Notes: a model not told the origin generated them from the sequence alone. Numbered from the stretch's first letter, positions 1 to 6,515 are shown. The stretch: 37,587 nucleotides of DNA from Maricaulis sp048270265 (GCF_048270265.1 NZ_JBLWTD010000027.1:1-37587); one strand, 5' to 3'. Translations and numbers: made by a program.

Positions 1-26
1 CCTCTCCCATCAACACAACAACCCCT

Positions 27-169
27 CCCTTGTCATCCCGGACGGATGCCCCGCGCAGGCGGGGCGCCGATCCGGGACCTACCCGCTGCTCCAGCTGGTC
101 TCACGGGTAGGTCCCGGATCTACGCCCGGATCGCTGCCGCGTCCGGGCATCCGTCCGGGATGACAAGGG
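27..169. repeat. Long palindromic intergenic element, copy 1 (upstream of GTA gp4)
   Basis: A 143 bp imperfect palindrome. The outer arms at 27-51 and 145-169 are perfect 25 bp inverted repeats. A second inverted pair, GATCCGGGACCTACCCG at 69-85 and its reverse complement at 104-120, encloses an 18 nt loop at 86-103. It fills the space before the gp4 start. Related copies lie at 3976-4110 and 6348-6491. The loop of this copy reads in the opposite orientation to the other two. No transposase or open frame belongs to it. Long intergenic inverted repeats of this size are known in Caulobacter and other alphaproteobacteria; I saw no GANTC site here. Confidence 0.9.
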
Positions 170-202
170 GTTTGGATATTCAAAAGCAAAACGAGGCCCA
201 CC

Positions 203-631
203 ATGCCCCAAACCCTGCTGATCGAGGGTCATGCCAGTGTGTTTGATCTGGCCGATCTGGCTGGCGATGTCGTGCGCCGCGGCGCCTTTGCCGCCAGCCT
301 GCGTCATCGCCGCAATGTGCCGATGCTGTTCCAGCACGAAGCGTCCGAGCCCGTCGGGGTCTGGCGGGAGCTGCGGGAGGATCAGCGCGGGCTTTATGTC
401 CGCGGCGAGATCCTGGCCGAGGGGCCGCGCGGGCGTACCGCCCTGTCGCTGGTCAAATCCGGCGCCATTGACGGGCTGTCGATCGGCTTTCGCACCAAAC
501 GCTTTTCCGGCCGCACCCCGCGCGGGCGCGAGCTGATTGAACTGGATCTGTGGGAGGTCTCGATCGTGACCTTCCCGATGCTGCCGCAGGCCCGCCTGCG
601 GCTTGTCTCCCAACCGGCCATCGCGGCCTGA
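203..631 (+). CDS. HK97-family prohead protease, GTA gp4
   Basis: A 142-residue protein related to the HK97 prohead protease (peptidase U35 fold), which trims the capsid scaffold domain during head assembly. The N-terminal half has the family pattern (EGHASVFD, then RRGAFAASL). A histidine in MLFQHE and a serine in GAIDGLSIGF match the expected catalytic His and Ser. It is short compared with many phage proteases but typical of GTA clusters. GAGG about 8 nt upstream supports the ATG. It follows palindromic element copy 1 and precedes the capsid gene by 16 bp, so the two are probably co-transcribed. The gp4 assignment rests on family motifs and on gene order. Confidence 0.9.
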   Translation: MPQTLLIEGHASVFDLADLAGDVVRRGAFAASLRHRRNVPMLFQHEASEPVGVWRELREDQRGLYVRGEILAEGPRGRTALSLVKSGAIDGLSIGFRTKRFSGRTPRGRELIELDLWEVSIVTFPMLPQARLRLVSQPAIAA

Positions 632-647
632 CATGTGAAGGATCATC

Positions 648-1865
648 ATGACCAAGGAAACCAAGATGAGCCCGGTCTCCGGCGAAACCCGGGCCGCGCT
701 CGGCGAAGTGCTTGCTGCCTTCGAGGCCTTCAAACAGGCCAATGACCAGCGCCTCGGCGAGATCGAGGCCAGGGCGTCGGCCGATGTCCTGCTCGACGAG
801 AAGGTCGCGCGCATTGATGCCGCGCTCACCGACCAGAAATCCGCCCTCGACCGGCTGTTGCTCGGCGAGGCGCGTCCTGGCCTGTCGGGCGAGAATGGCT
901 CGGCGGAGAGCGCCGCCTGGTCGCGCTATATGCGGCGCGGGGATCTGGCCGGGCTGGCGGAGGCCAAGTCGCTGAGCGCAGGCTCCAATCCCGATGGCGG
1001 CTATGTCGTGCCGGCCGAGACCGAGGCGCGCATTGACCGGCTGCTGATCGAAGCCTCGCCCATCCGCGCCATCGCCTCGGTGCGCCAGACCTCGGCACCC
1101 GTCTTCCGCAAACCGGTCTCGCGCGGCGGCGCCGCTTCGGGCTGGGTGGCGGAAACGGCGGCGCGTCCCGAAACCGGGGCGCCGAGCCTCGACCTGCTGG
1201 ATTTCCCCTGCGCCGAGCTCTACGCCATGCCGGCGGCGACGCAGCAATTGCTCGATGATGCCATGGTCGATGTCGATCAATGGCTGGCCGAGGAAGTGCG
1301 CGATGTTTTCGCGGTGCAGGAAAGCGCGGCCTTCGTTTCCGGCGATGGCTCGGACAAGCCCAAGGGCTTTTTGAGCTATACCAAGGCGCTCGATGGCACG
1401 GAAAGCTGGGGCGAGATCGGCTATGTGCCGACCGGCACGGATGGCGGCTTCGACGCCGATGATCCGGCCGATGCGCTGATCGATCTGATCTATGCGCCCA
1501 AGACGGGCTACCGTGCCGCGGGCCGTTTCGTGATGAACCGGCGCACCGTCTCCGCCGTGCGGCGCTTCAAGGATGCCGACGGCAATTATCTCTGGCAGCC
1601 CTCCCTGTCCGAGGGCGGCAGCTCGACCCTGCTCGGCTATCCCGTCACCGAGGCCGAGGACATGCCGGATATCGGTTCCGGCAGCTATTCGATTGCCTTC
1701 GGTGATTTCGCCAAGGGCTATCTCGTGCTCGACCGCCAGGGCGTCGAGGTTCTGCGCGACCCGTATTCGGCCAAGCCCTATGTGCTCTTCTACACCACCA
1801 AGCGTGTTGGCGGCGGGGTGCAGGATTTTGCGGCGATCAAGCTGTTGAAGTTTGGCGTGAGCTGA
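648..1865 (+). CDS. HK97-family major capsid protein, GTA gp5
   Basis: A 405-residue major capsid protein. Residues 1-80 are charged and helical, as expected for the delta/scaffold region removed by the prohead protease. The mature part begins near the SLSAGSNPDGGYVVP segment, the usual HK97-type capsid start. Later segments (VSGDGSDKPKGFL, FVMNRR, YLWQPSL, LLGYPV, FGDFAKGY) are standard capsid signatures. The ATG at 648 lies 16 bp after gp4; a second ATG at 666 is possible. It forms the GTA head shell. It is followed by a convergent minus-strand gene rather than directly by gp6, which is unusual for this cluster. Confidence 0.95.
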   Translation: MTKETKMSPVSGETRAALGEVLAAFEAFKQANDQRLGEIEARASADVLLDEKVARIDAALTDQKSALDRLLLGEARPGLSGENGSAESAAWSRYMRRGDLAGLAEAKSLSAGSNPDGGYVVPAETEARIDRLLIEASPIRAIASVRQTSAPVFRKPVSRGGAASGWVAETAARPETGAPSLDLLDFPCAELYAMPAATQQLLDDAMVDVDQWLAEEVRDVFAVQESAAFVSGDGSDKPKGFLSYTKALDGTESWGEIGYVPTGTDGGFDADDPADALIDLIYAPKTGYRAAGRFVMNRRTVSAVRRFKDADGNYLWQPSLSEGGSSTLLGYPVTEAEDMPDIGSGSYSIAFGDFAKGYLVLDRQGVEVLRDPYSAKPYVLFYTTKRVGGGVQDFAAIKLLKFGVS

Positions 1866-1878
1866 TCATCTGAGGAAG

Positions 1879-1915
1879 GGCACGTTCTGCCTGCCTAGAA
1901 CAGGGAGAACGTGCC
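1879..1915. terminator. Hairpin between convergent genes after the capsid gene
   Basis: A perfect 10 bp inverted repeat (GGCACGTTCT at 1879-1888, AGAACGTGCC at 1906-1915) lies just after the capsid stop and overlaps the last codons of the converging membrane-protein gene. There is only a short T-rich run (TCCTTT) on the plus side, so intrinsic termination is plausible but not certain. It could act in both directions. Confidence 0.45.
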
Positions 1916-2434
1916 GTCCTTTGGCGGCAGGCGGTTATGGAGCAGGGCATTCGCGATCACGGTGAAGCTCGCAAACAAGATGAGCGGAATGGTTATCCAG
2001 AGCGGCAGCGTGATCGGGCCGTTCAGGGCGGCAACGGCCAGTGTGCAGACGATGATGGAAAAGCCGAAGCCCAGGGCCCGGCCAACGCCCGGGCCGTAAA
2101 ACCCTCCTGAAGCGGTCTGCCAGGCGGGCAGCGCGTCTGAAAACTCACGCGGGGCCCAGCGGACCAGACCGAAAAACAGCGGCCAGGGCGTGTGATCCGG
2201 CGGCAATTTGAAGATCTGGCGCCGGCTGATGCTCCGCAAGAGCGGCAGAGCGATCACCAGTATGCCCACGCTGAGACCGAGAGGTCCGAACATTGCCCAT
2301 TCCGGAGAATGCCGGATCAGCAGGGTCGCCGCGATGATGGTCAGGATGACGGCGCCGAGATGGCCGACGATCTCGGACCACAAGGCGAGTTTCGCCTCCG
2401 GCGGGAAGCCGTTGTCTGCGGCGTCATCCGTCAT
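1895..2434 (-). CDS. Four-TM membrane protein of unknown function, antisense gene inside the GTA cluster
   Basis: A 179-residue protein I do not recognise. Four hydrophobic segments are visible at about residues 22-41, 48-68, 118-138 and 143-165. A polar loop between the second and third carries RRQIFKLPPDHTPWPL. It is the last of three minus-strand genes linked by 4-nt ATGA overlaps (upstream genes start at 2984 and 2787), so they are probably one transcript. The trio lies between the capsid and connector genes of the GTA, on the opposite strand. It is not part of the RcGTA gene order as I know it. The function is unknown; holin-like, immunity-like or regulatory roles are only guesses. Confidence 0.8.
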   Translation of the reverse strand: MTDDAADNGFPPEAKLALWSEIVGHLGAVILTIIAATLLIRHSPEWAMFGPLGLSVGILVIALPLLRSISRRQIFKLPPDHTPWPLFFGLVRWAPREFSDALPAWQTASGGFYGPGVGRALGFGFSIIVCTLAVAALNGPITLPLWITIPLILFASFTVIANALLHNRLPPKDGTFSLF

Positions 2435-2787
2435 TTCCGCCCCATCTCCCGCTGCACCGCCTCGATCAGCGCGGCCTCCGCGGCATCGCTGACGGCATCG
2501 CCGGCCTCGGTGCCATGCGTCGCCTCGACGCTGGGCAGATCGAAGAAAACCCGGCGGATATAATTCTCCACCGGCCGCATCCAGACCGCGGTGCCAACAA
2601 GGCCCGGGATCAGCCAGACCAGCACGACGGATCTCGCTTCCATCATCGGCGGATCAATCAGGCCGGCGGCCGTGAAACCGTAGAATACCAGACCCCAGGC
2701 CAGCGCGATGGCTGGCAAACCGCAGATGGCGAAGGCCACGACCCAGGCCTGCAGCGCATTGAGGCGGCCGGGGCCGGGCGTGCTCAT
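2431..2787 (-). CDS. Two-TM small membrane protein of unknown function, middle gene of the antisense trio
   Basis: A 118-residue protein, not recognised. Hydrophobic segments lie at about 12-35 and 52-70. They are followed by a charged, probably cytoplasmic tail of about 45 residues, rich in Ala and Glu toward its end. The start codon overlaps the stop of the upstream 66-residue gene by 4 nt, and its own stop overlaps the start of the 179-residue gene by 4 nt, which indicates translational coupling. The codon bias looks like that of the surrounding genes. The opposite strand carries no recognisable GTA gene across this stretch. Confidence 0.8.
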   Translation of the reverse strand: MSTPGPGRLNALQAWVVAFAICGLPAIALAWGLVFYGFTAAGLIDPPMMEARSVVLVWLIPGLVGTAVWMRPVENYIRRVFFDLPSVEATHGTEAGDAVSDAAEAALIEAVQREMGRK

Positions 2788-2984
2788 GCGCGGCTTTTGA
2801 TCCAGGCAAAGAAGGTGCTGACCGTGAAGATCAGTGCCAGCACAAATGAAAAGCTCCAGCCGGGAAAGCCGAAGGTCATTTGCACACTGCCCAGCGCCGT
2901 ACAGGCCGCCGCAGCGCCGCCATAGAGCCGCACCTGGCGCGTGAAGCGTCCGCGATCATTTTCGTTTGAACCGGAGTCCGTCAT
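2784..2984 (-). CDS. 66-residue membrane protein, first gene of the antisense trio
   Basis: A small protein with a polar N-terminus (residues 1-17) and two hydrophobic stretches at about 20-40 and 42-62, ending in KSRA. The ATG at 2984 is preceded by an AGGGAG ribosome-binding site that lies inside the gp6 coding region. An upstream-extended frame exists but would run antisense through gp6 without a better start. The start codon shares the CATG tetranucleotide at 2982-2985 with the gp6 start on the other strand. It overlaps the next gene by 4 nt. The family is unknown. Confidence 0.7.
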   Translation of the reverse strand: MTDSGSNENDRGRFTRQVRLYGGAAAACTALGSVQMTFGFPGWSFSFVLALIFTVSTFFAWIKSRA

Positions 2985-2998
2985 GTCTCTCTCCCTTG
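2970..2998. promoter_or_regulatory. Face-to-face start region: two divergent genes share one CATG
   Basis: The plus-strand ATG (2983-2985, gp6) and the minus-strand ATG (2984-2982, 66-residue membrane protein) overlap in the palindrome CATG at 2982-2985. Each ribosome-binding site lies in the coding sequence of the opposite gene: GGAG at 2972-2975 for gp6, and AGGGAG on the minus strand at about 2991-2996. The genes therefore overlap at their 5' ends and their leaders are mutually antisense. Confidence 0.7.
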
Positions 2999-3561
2999 TC
3001 TCGCCGCCCGTGGCCGAGCCGCTCTCGCTTGAGCAGGCCAGGGCGCGTCTGCGTATCGCCGATACCAGCCAGGATGCGCGCCTGACGCATCTGATACGAA
3101 GCGCGCGCCAGCGTGTCGAGGGGGATACGGGCCGCGCCTGTCTCTCCCAGACCTGGCTGGAACGGCGCGATGCCTGGGATGGCGATGGGCGGCTCTGCGC
3201 CTTCGGCACCCAGTTCAAACTGCCCAAACCGCCGCTGATTTCCATCGACGCCATCACCACCTATGCCGCCGATGACACGCCGACGAGCCATGATCCGGCG
3301 GATTTCTTCATCGACACGGCTTCCGAGCCAGGCCGCCTGGCGCTGCGTCCCAACGGGCATTTCCCCCAGCCGGGCCGCAGCATTGCCGGCATCGAGATCC
3401 GCTTCACCTGCGGCTATGGCGACGATCCCGACGACGTGCCCGCACCCCTGGTCGAAGCCATCGGCCAGCTGGTCGAGGCGATGTATGAGGGCGGGCTGGA
3501 TGTTGGCATGCCGGCCTCGGTCAAGGCGCTGCTCAGCCCATGGTGGAGGATCTCGCTATGA
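2983..3561 (+). CDS. Phage head-tail connector protein, GTA gp6 (phiE125 gp8/HK97 gp6-like)
   Basis: A 192-residue all-alpha connector/adaptor that would join the portal vertex to the tail. Its N-terminal pattern (EPLSLEQARARLRI, then THLIRSARQRVEGDTGRAC) is typical of the phage connector family, with helices paired around a variable beta segment. The start was set at ATG 2983, with GGAG at 2972-2975; an in-frame GTG at 2941 lacks a good site. The stop overlaps the start of the DUF3168 gene (ATGA). No gp7-type head-closure gene lies between them. It is separated from the capsid gene by the antisense membrane-protein trio. Confidence 0.88.
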   Translation: MSLSLVSPPVAEPLSLEQARARLRIADTSQDARLTHLIRSARQRVEGDTGRACLSQTWLERRDAWDGDGRLCAFGTQFKLPKPPLISIDAITTYAADDTPTSHDPADFFIDTASEPGRLALRPNGHFPQPGRSIAGIEIRFTCGYGDDPDDVPAPLVEAIGQLVEAMYEGGLDVGMPASVKALLSPWWRISL

Positions 3562-3974
3562 GCGCGCCCGAGGCCGATCTGATCGCGGCGCTCAGCGCGG
3601 CGATGTTGGCGGACGGCGCGGTGAAGGCCGTGCTCGGCGACCCGGTGCGCCTCTACGCCGAGCGCTCGCGCAGCGCCGCTTACCCGCACGCCAGCTGGGG
3701 CCGCTCGGAAACCCTGGCCCGCGATGCCGATGATGTGGCGCTGATCGAACACCGTCTCAGCCTGGAAATCTGGTGCCGCGATGGCGATCCCCACGCCATC
3801 ACCGGCCAGCTGCGCGAAGCCCTGCGCGGGCTCGACCCGGTATTGCCGGAACCCTGGACGCTGGTCCTGCTGGCGCCGGCCTATAGCGATGTCTTCGCGA
3901 CGCGGGACCGGCGGGTGAAGCGCGGGCTTATTCGCTTGCGGGCGGTGATGGGGTGCATTTCGACCTCAAGCTGA
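3558..3974 (+). CDS. DUF3168 tail terminator-like protein, GTA gp8
   Basis: A 138-residue DUF3168 protein, the family of RcGTA gp8, thought to cap the tail tube at the head-proximal end. Family features include the N-terminal LIAALSAAMLADGAVKAVLG, a central YPHASWG motif and a histidine-rich HRLSLEIW strand. The start at 3558 was chosen over an in-frame ATG at 3540 because GGAGG lies about 8 nt upstream and the start overlaps the gp6 stop. Palindromic element copy 2 begins immediately after the stop codon. Confidence 0.9.
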   Translation: MSAPEADLIAALSAAMLADGAVKAVLGDPVRLYAERSRSAAYPHASWGRSETLARDADDVALIEHRLSLEIWCRDGDPHAITGQLREALRGLDPVLPEPWTLVLLAPAYSDVFATRDRRVKRGLIRLRAVMGCISTSS

Positions 3975-3975
3975 C

Positions 3976-4110
3976 CCCTTGTCATCCCGGACGGATGCCC
4001 CGCGCAGGCGGGGCGCAGATCCGGGACCTACCCGTCAGACCAGCTGGAGCAGCGGGTAGGTCCCGGCCCTACGCCCGGCCCAGGGCCGGGCATCCGGCCG
4101 GGATGACAAG
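3976..4110. repeat. Long palindromic intergenic element, copy 2 (between gp8 and gp9)
   Basis: A 135 bp copy of the same palindrome as at 27-169. The left outer arm (3976-4000) is identical to that of copy 1; the right arm (4088-4110) has a C-for-T change. The inner arms are at 4018-4034 and 4053-4066, and the loop is at 4035-4052. The loop matches the reverse complement of the copy 1 loop at 17 of 18 positions, so the loop is flipped while the arms keep their orientation. It starts 1 nt after the gp8 stop and ends about 40 nt before gp9. If transcribed, it would form a long hairpin between the head and tail genes. Confidence 0.9.
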
Positions 4111-4153
4111 TGATTGTGAATTTTGAACTTTTAAACCCCCGGAGGACTCACCC

Positions 4154-4570
4154 ATGACCATCCAGTCCGGCAAGGACATTCTCCTCAAGATCGGCGATGG
4201 CGGCGATCCGCAGGCTTTCACGGCTGCTGCCGGTCTGCGCATGAAGACGATCTCGCTCAATGCCCGCAGCGTCGATGTCACCACGGCGGACAGTCCGGAA
4301 GGCTGGCGCGAATTGCTGGCCGGGGCGGGTGTGAAGACCTGTTCTGTCTCCGGGGCCGGCGTGTTTGTCGATGCCGCCAGCGATGCGCAGGTCAGGCAGG
4401 CCTTTTTCGACCAGGCGGCGCGGGACTGGCAATTGATCATCCCGGATTTCGGCGTGATCGAGGGCGCCTTCCTCGTCGCGGCGCTGGATTATTCCGGGCG
4501 CCATGATGGCGAGGCGGCCTGGTCGATGACGCTGGCTTCGGCCGGGCAATTGAGCTTTGGAGCGATCTGA
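4154..4570 (+). CDS. Phage major tail protein, TP901-1 family, GTA gp9
   Basis: A 138-residue tail tube protein of the TP901-1 major tail family. Diagnostic pieces are the N-terminal GKDILLKIGDGGDPQAF, then NARSVDVTTADSPEGWRELL and the C-terminal segment around WSMTLASAGQLSF. It would polymerise into the inner tube of the siphovirus-like GTA tail. A strong GGAGG lies about 7-8 nt before the ATG, fitting high expression of a structural protein. The stop overlaps the start of gp10 (TGATG). It begins the tail operon after palindromic element copy 2. Confidence 0.93.
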   Translation: MTIQSGKDILLKIGDGGDPQAFTAAAGLRMKTISLNARSVDVTTADSPEGWRELLAGAGVKTCSVSGAGVFVDAASDAQVRQAFFDQAARDWQLIIPDFGVIEGAFLVAALDYSGRHDGEAAWSMTLASAGQLSFGAI

Positions 4571-4833
4571 TGGCCAATCCTGCCCGCGGCGAAACCACGC
4601 TGGAGATCGGCGGGGTGACGCATACGCTGTGCCTGACGCTCGGCGCCCTGGCCGAGATCGAGGCGCTGTTCGAGGACGGCGCCCGGCTCGATGCCCGCAA
4701 TCTGGTCACCGTGCTGGGCGTGCTGCTGCGCGGCGGCGGCTCGACCATCACCGAGGCGGAGTTGCGCGCGGCACCGCTCGACCCACTGGCGGCGGCGTCG
4801 GCGATCTCGACCTGTTTCGAGACCGCGCTATGA
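4570..4833 (+). CDS. GTA gp10 family protein (tail assembly chaperone-like)
   Basis: An 87-residue protein of the gene-transfer-agent gp10 family. The segment LCLTLGALAEIEALF followed by LVTVLGVLLRGGG is the family core. By position, between tail tube and tape measure, it corresponds to the gpG/GT tail assembly chaperones of siphoviruses, although here gp10 and gp10.1 are separate genes. It overlaps gp9 by 1 nt at the start and gp10.1 by 4 nt at the end. Confidence 0.9.
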   Translation: MANPARGETTLEIGGVTHTLCLTLGALAEIEALFEDGARLDARNLVTVLGVLLRGGGSTITEAELRAAPLDPLAAASAISTCFETAL

Positions 4834-5009
4834 GCCGGCCCGACTGGCTCGCCGCCCTGCGCCTGGCGGCGCGGATGGGCCTTGCGCCGGCCGAGTTCTG
4901 GCGTCTGAGCCTGATCGAATGGCGCGCCCTGGCGGGCGCCCATGATGCCCGGCCGCTCAGCCGCCGGGCCCTGCAAATCCTGATGGCCGATTATCCGGAC
5001 AAGACCTGA
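4830..5009 (+). CDS. Small phage tail assembly protein, GTA gp10.1 (rcc01693-like)
   Basis: A 59-residue protein starting at ATG 4830, which overlaps the gp10 stop by 4 nt. The sequence has the pattern LAARMGLAPAEFWRLSLIEWRAL, typical of the small protein encoded between gp10 and gp11 in GTA clusters; the FWRLS and EWRAL parts are most conserved. It is likely a tail assembly chaperone component. Its stop overlaps the start of gp11 (TGATG). Confidence 0.87.
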   Translation: MSRPDWLAALRLAARMGLAPAEFWRLSLIEWRALAGAHDARPLSRRALQILMADYPDKT

Positions 5010-5524
5010 TGACTGATTTCACCGACCAGACCGAAAGCGCTGGCGAAGCCCTCGACGCGCTCGCCGACGGCCCCGCCGCCCGCGCCAGCCAGGCCATCGA
5101 GGTTGCCTTCGAGCGCACCGGCGAGAGCATCGAGCGCGCCTTCGAGCGCGCCGCCCGTTCCGGCGAGACCAGTTTTTCGCGCCTCACCGAAAGCATATTG
5201 CGCGACATGGCGCGGCTGGCCGCCGAGCAATTGATCGAGAAACCGCTGAGCGGCGCGATCCAGTCCGCCCTCGCCAACATGCCCTTCTTCGGCGCCCGCG
5301 CCGAGGGCGGACCGGTGACGCCCGGCGGCGCCTATCTGGTCGGCGAGCGCGGGCCGGAACTCTTCACGCCGCCCGGCGCCGGCAGCATTGGCGGGGCGGC
5401 ACCGAATATCACCGTCAATCTGGCGCTGGGGCCGGGCGCGGATGCGCGCGCGGTCGAACAATCGCAGGCGCGGATCAGCCGCGCCCTGGCCCGCGCCGTT
5501 GCCAGAGGGAGCCGCTATCTATGA
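5009..5524 (+). CDS. Short phage tail tape measure protein, GTA gp11
   Basis: A 171-residue tape measure protein. The first half is helical and rich in Glu, Arg and Ala (residues 20-60). It is followed by SFSRLTESILRDMARLAAEQLIEKPL and the hallmark RAEGGPVTPGGAYLVGERGPELFTP. GTA tape measures are much shorter than phage ones, in line with short tails; this one is at the short end. It overlaps gp10.1 by 1 nt and gp12 by 4 nt. Confidence 0.9.
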   Translation: MTDFTDQTESAGEALDALADGPAARASQAIEVAFERTGESIERAFERAARSGETSFSRLTESILRDMARLAAEQLIEKPLSGAIQSALANMPFFGARAEGGPVTPGGAYLVGERGPELFTPPGAGSIGGAAPNITVNLALGPGADARAVEQSQARISRALARAVARGSRYL

Positions 5525-6144
5525 CCGCCTTCCACGAGATCCGCTTCCCCTTCGCCGTCGCCCTCGGCGCCGTCGGCGGGCCCCGGCGGCGCACCGAGAT
5601 CGTCACCCTGGTGTCGGGCCGCGAGGAGCGCAATTCGCCCTGGGCCGACAGTGTGCGCCGCTGGGATGCCGGCCCGGGCGTCAAATCCCTCGACGATCTC
5701 AATACGCTGATCGCCTTCTTCGAGGCGCGCCGCGGCCGCCTGCACGGTTTCCGCTTCCGCGACCCGATCGATAACCGCTCCTGCGCGCCGTCCGCTGCGC
5801 CATCCATGCTGGATCAGGTTATCGGGACCGGGGACGGGGTGAGGGCGGAATTCCAGTTGGTGAAGCATTATGCCAGCGGCGGTGAGAGCTGGACGCGCAG
5901 CATTGCCAAGCCCGTTGAGGGCACGGTGAGTGTCGCCGTCGATGGCGTCGAGACGGAGGGCTCCGTCGATCATGCCACCGGCCAGGTCAGCTTCGCTGAT
6001 CCGCCCGCCGACGGGGCCGCGATCACCGCCGGTTTCGCCTTCGATTGCCCGGTACGCTTCGACACCGACCAGCTCGACATCGCCCTCGACGCCATTGGCG
6101 CCGGCGCCGCACCCAGCGTGCCGCTGGTCGAATTGCGGCTGTAG
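5521..6144 (+). CDS. DUF2460 protein, GTA gp12 (distal tail protein)
   Basis: A 207-residue DUF2460 protein, the family of RcGTA gp12 that forms the distal end of the tail tube. Recognisable signatures are FHEIRFP at the start, GGPRRRTEIVTLVSGREERN, KSLDDLNTLIAFFEARRGRLHGFRFRD in the middle and the FQLVK and DTDQLDI segments later. The start overlaps gp11 by 4 nt. After its stop comes a 371 bp non-coding stretch with three kinds of palindromes, then gp13, so the tail operon is interrupted here. Confidence 0.93.
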   Translation: MTAFHEIRFPFAVALGAVGGPRRRTEIVTLVSGREERNSPWADSVRRWDAGPGVKSLDDLNTLIAFFEARRGRLHGFRFRDPIDNRSCAPSAAPSMLDQVIGTGDGVRAEFQLVKHYASGGESWTRSIAKPVEGTVSVAVDGVETEGSVDHATGQVSFADPPADGAAITAGFAFDCPVRFDTDQLDIALDAIGAGAAPSVPLVELRL

Positions 6145-6159
6145 TCGGCGCGCCGGCGA

Positions 6160-6235
6160 GGGACGTGTACCTCTGGTACGCGTCCCCGGGGAGAACCGCA
6201 TTTTTCCCGGGACAGGTACCGGAGGTCCCTGTCCC
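6160..6235. repeat. Pair of REP-like hairpins after gp12
   Basis: Two similar hairpins: GGGACGTGTACC (6160-6171) with TCT loop and GGTACGCGTCCC (6175-6186), then GGGACAGGTACC (6209-6220) with GGA loop and GGTCCCTGTCCC (6224-6235). Each has one mismatched pair. The spacer between them is itself partly self-complementary (CCCGGGGA against TTTCCCGGG). This layout resembles paired repetitive extragenic palindromes. No matching copy was seen elsewhere in the window. Confidence 0.75.
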
Positions 6236-6265
6236 TCTTGGCGCCTTACGATCCTCACCATCTCC

Positions 6266-6302
6266 GCCCCCTTCGGGGGCACCTCTTCCATCAAGGAAGA
6301 GG
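6266..6302. terminator. Two tandem hairpins, possible terminator or small repeat
   Basis: GCCCCC-TTC-GGGGGC (6266-6280) is followed directly by CCTCTTCC-ATCAA-GGAAGAGG (6282-6302). Both stems are perfect. There is no clear T tract (GGGTGCTTTGCTTT follows), so this could be a repeat unit rather than a rho-independent terminator. Together with 6160-6235 and 6348-6491 it fills the 371 bp non-coding gap between gp12 and gp13; nothing else was seen in that gap. Confidence 0.5.
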
Positions 6303-6347
6303 AGGGTGCTTTGCTTTCTCTACGCATTTTTCTTCAACCAAACCAAC

Positions 6348-6491
6348 CCCTTTTCATCCCTGACGGATGGCCCGACTTGATCGGGCCGCAGATCAGGGAC
6401 CTACCCATGGATCCAGCTGGAGCAGCGGGTAGGTCCCGGATCTACGCCCGGATCGCTGTCGCGTCCGGGCATCCGTCCGGGATGACAAGGG
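6348..6491. repeat. Long palindromic intergenic element, copy 3 (upstream of gp13)
   Basis: A 144 bp third copy of the palindrome at 27-169 and 3976-4110. The right arm is nearly identical to copy 1, whereas the left arm has several substitutions, so the outer stem is less perfect. The right half of the loop is oriented as in copy 2. It ends about 25 nt before the gp13 start. All three copies therefore precede a GTA gene. Confidence 0.88.
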
Positions 6492-6515
6492 GATGGGTAT
6501 TGAAGGTTTAACCCC

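Noticed and set aside
2941..2982. Upstream GTG start for gp6 giving 14 more residues
   Set aside because: No ribosome-binding site, and the extension does not fit the family start; ATG 2983 has GGAG at 2972-2975.
27..6491. The three ~140 bp repeats as a CRISPR array or insertion sequences
   Set aside because: They are kilobases apart, separated by GTA genes, are themselves palindromic and contain no transposase or short direct repeats with spacers.
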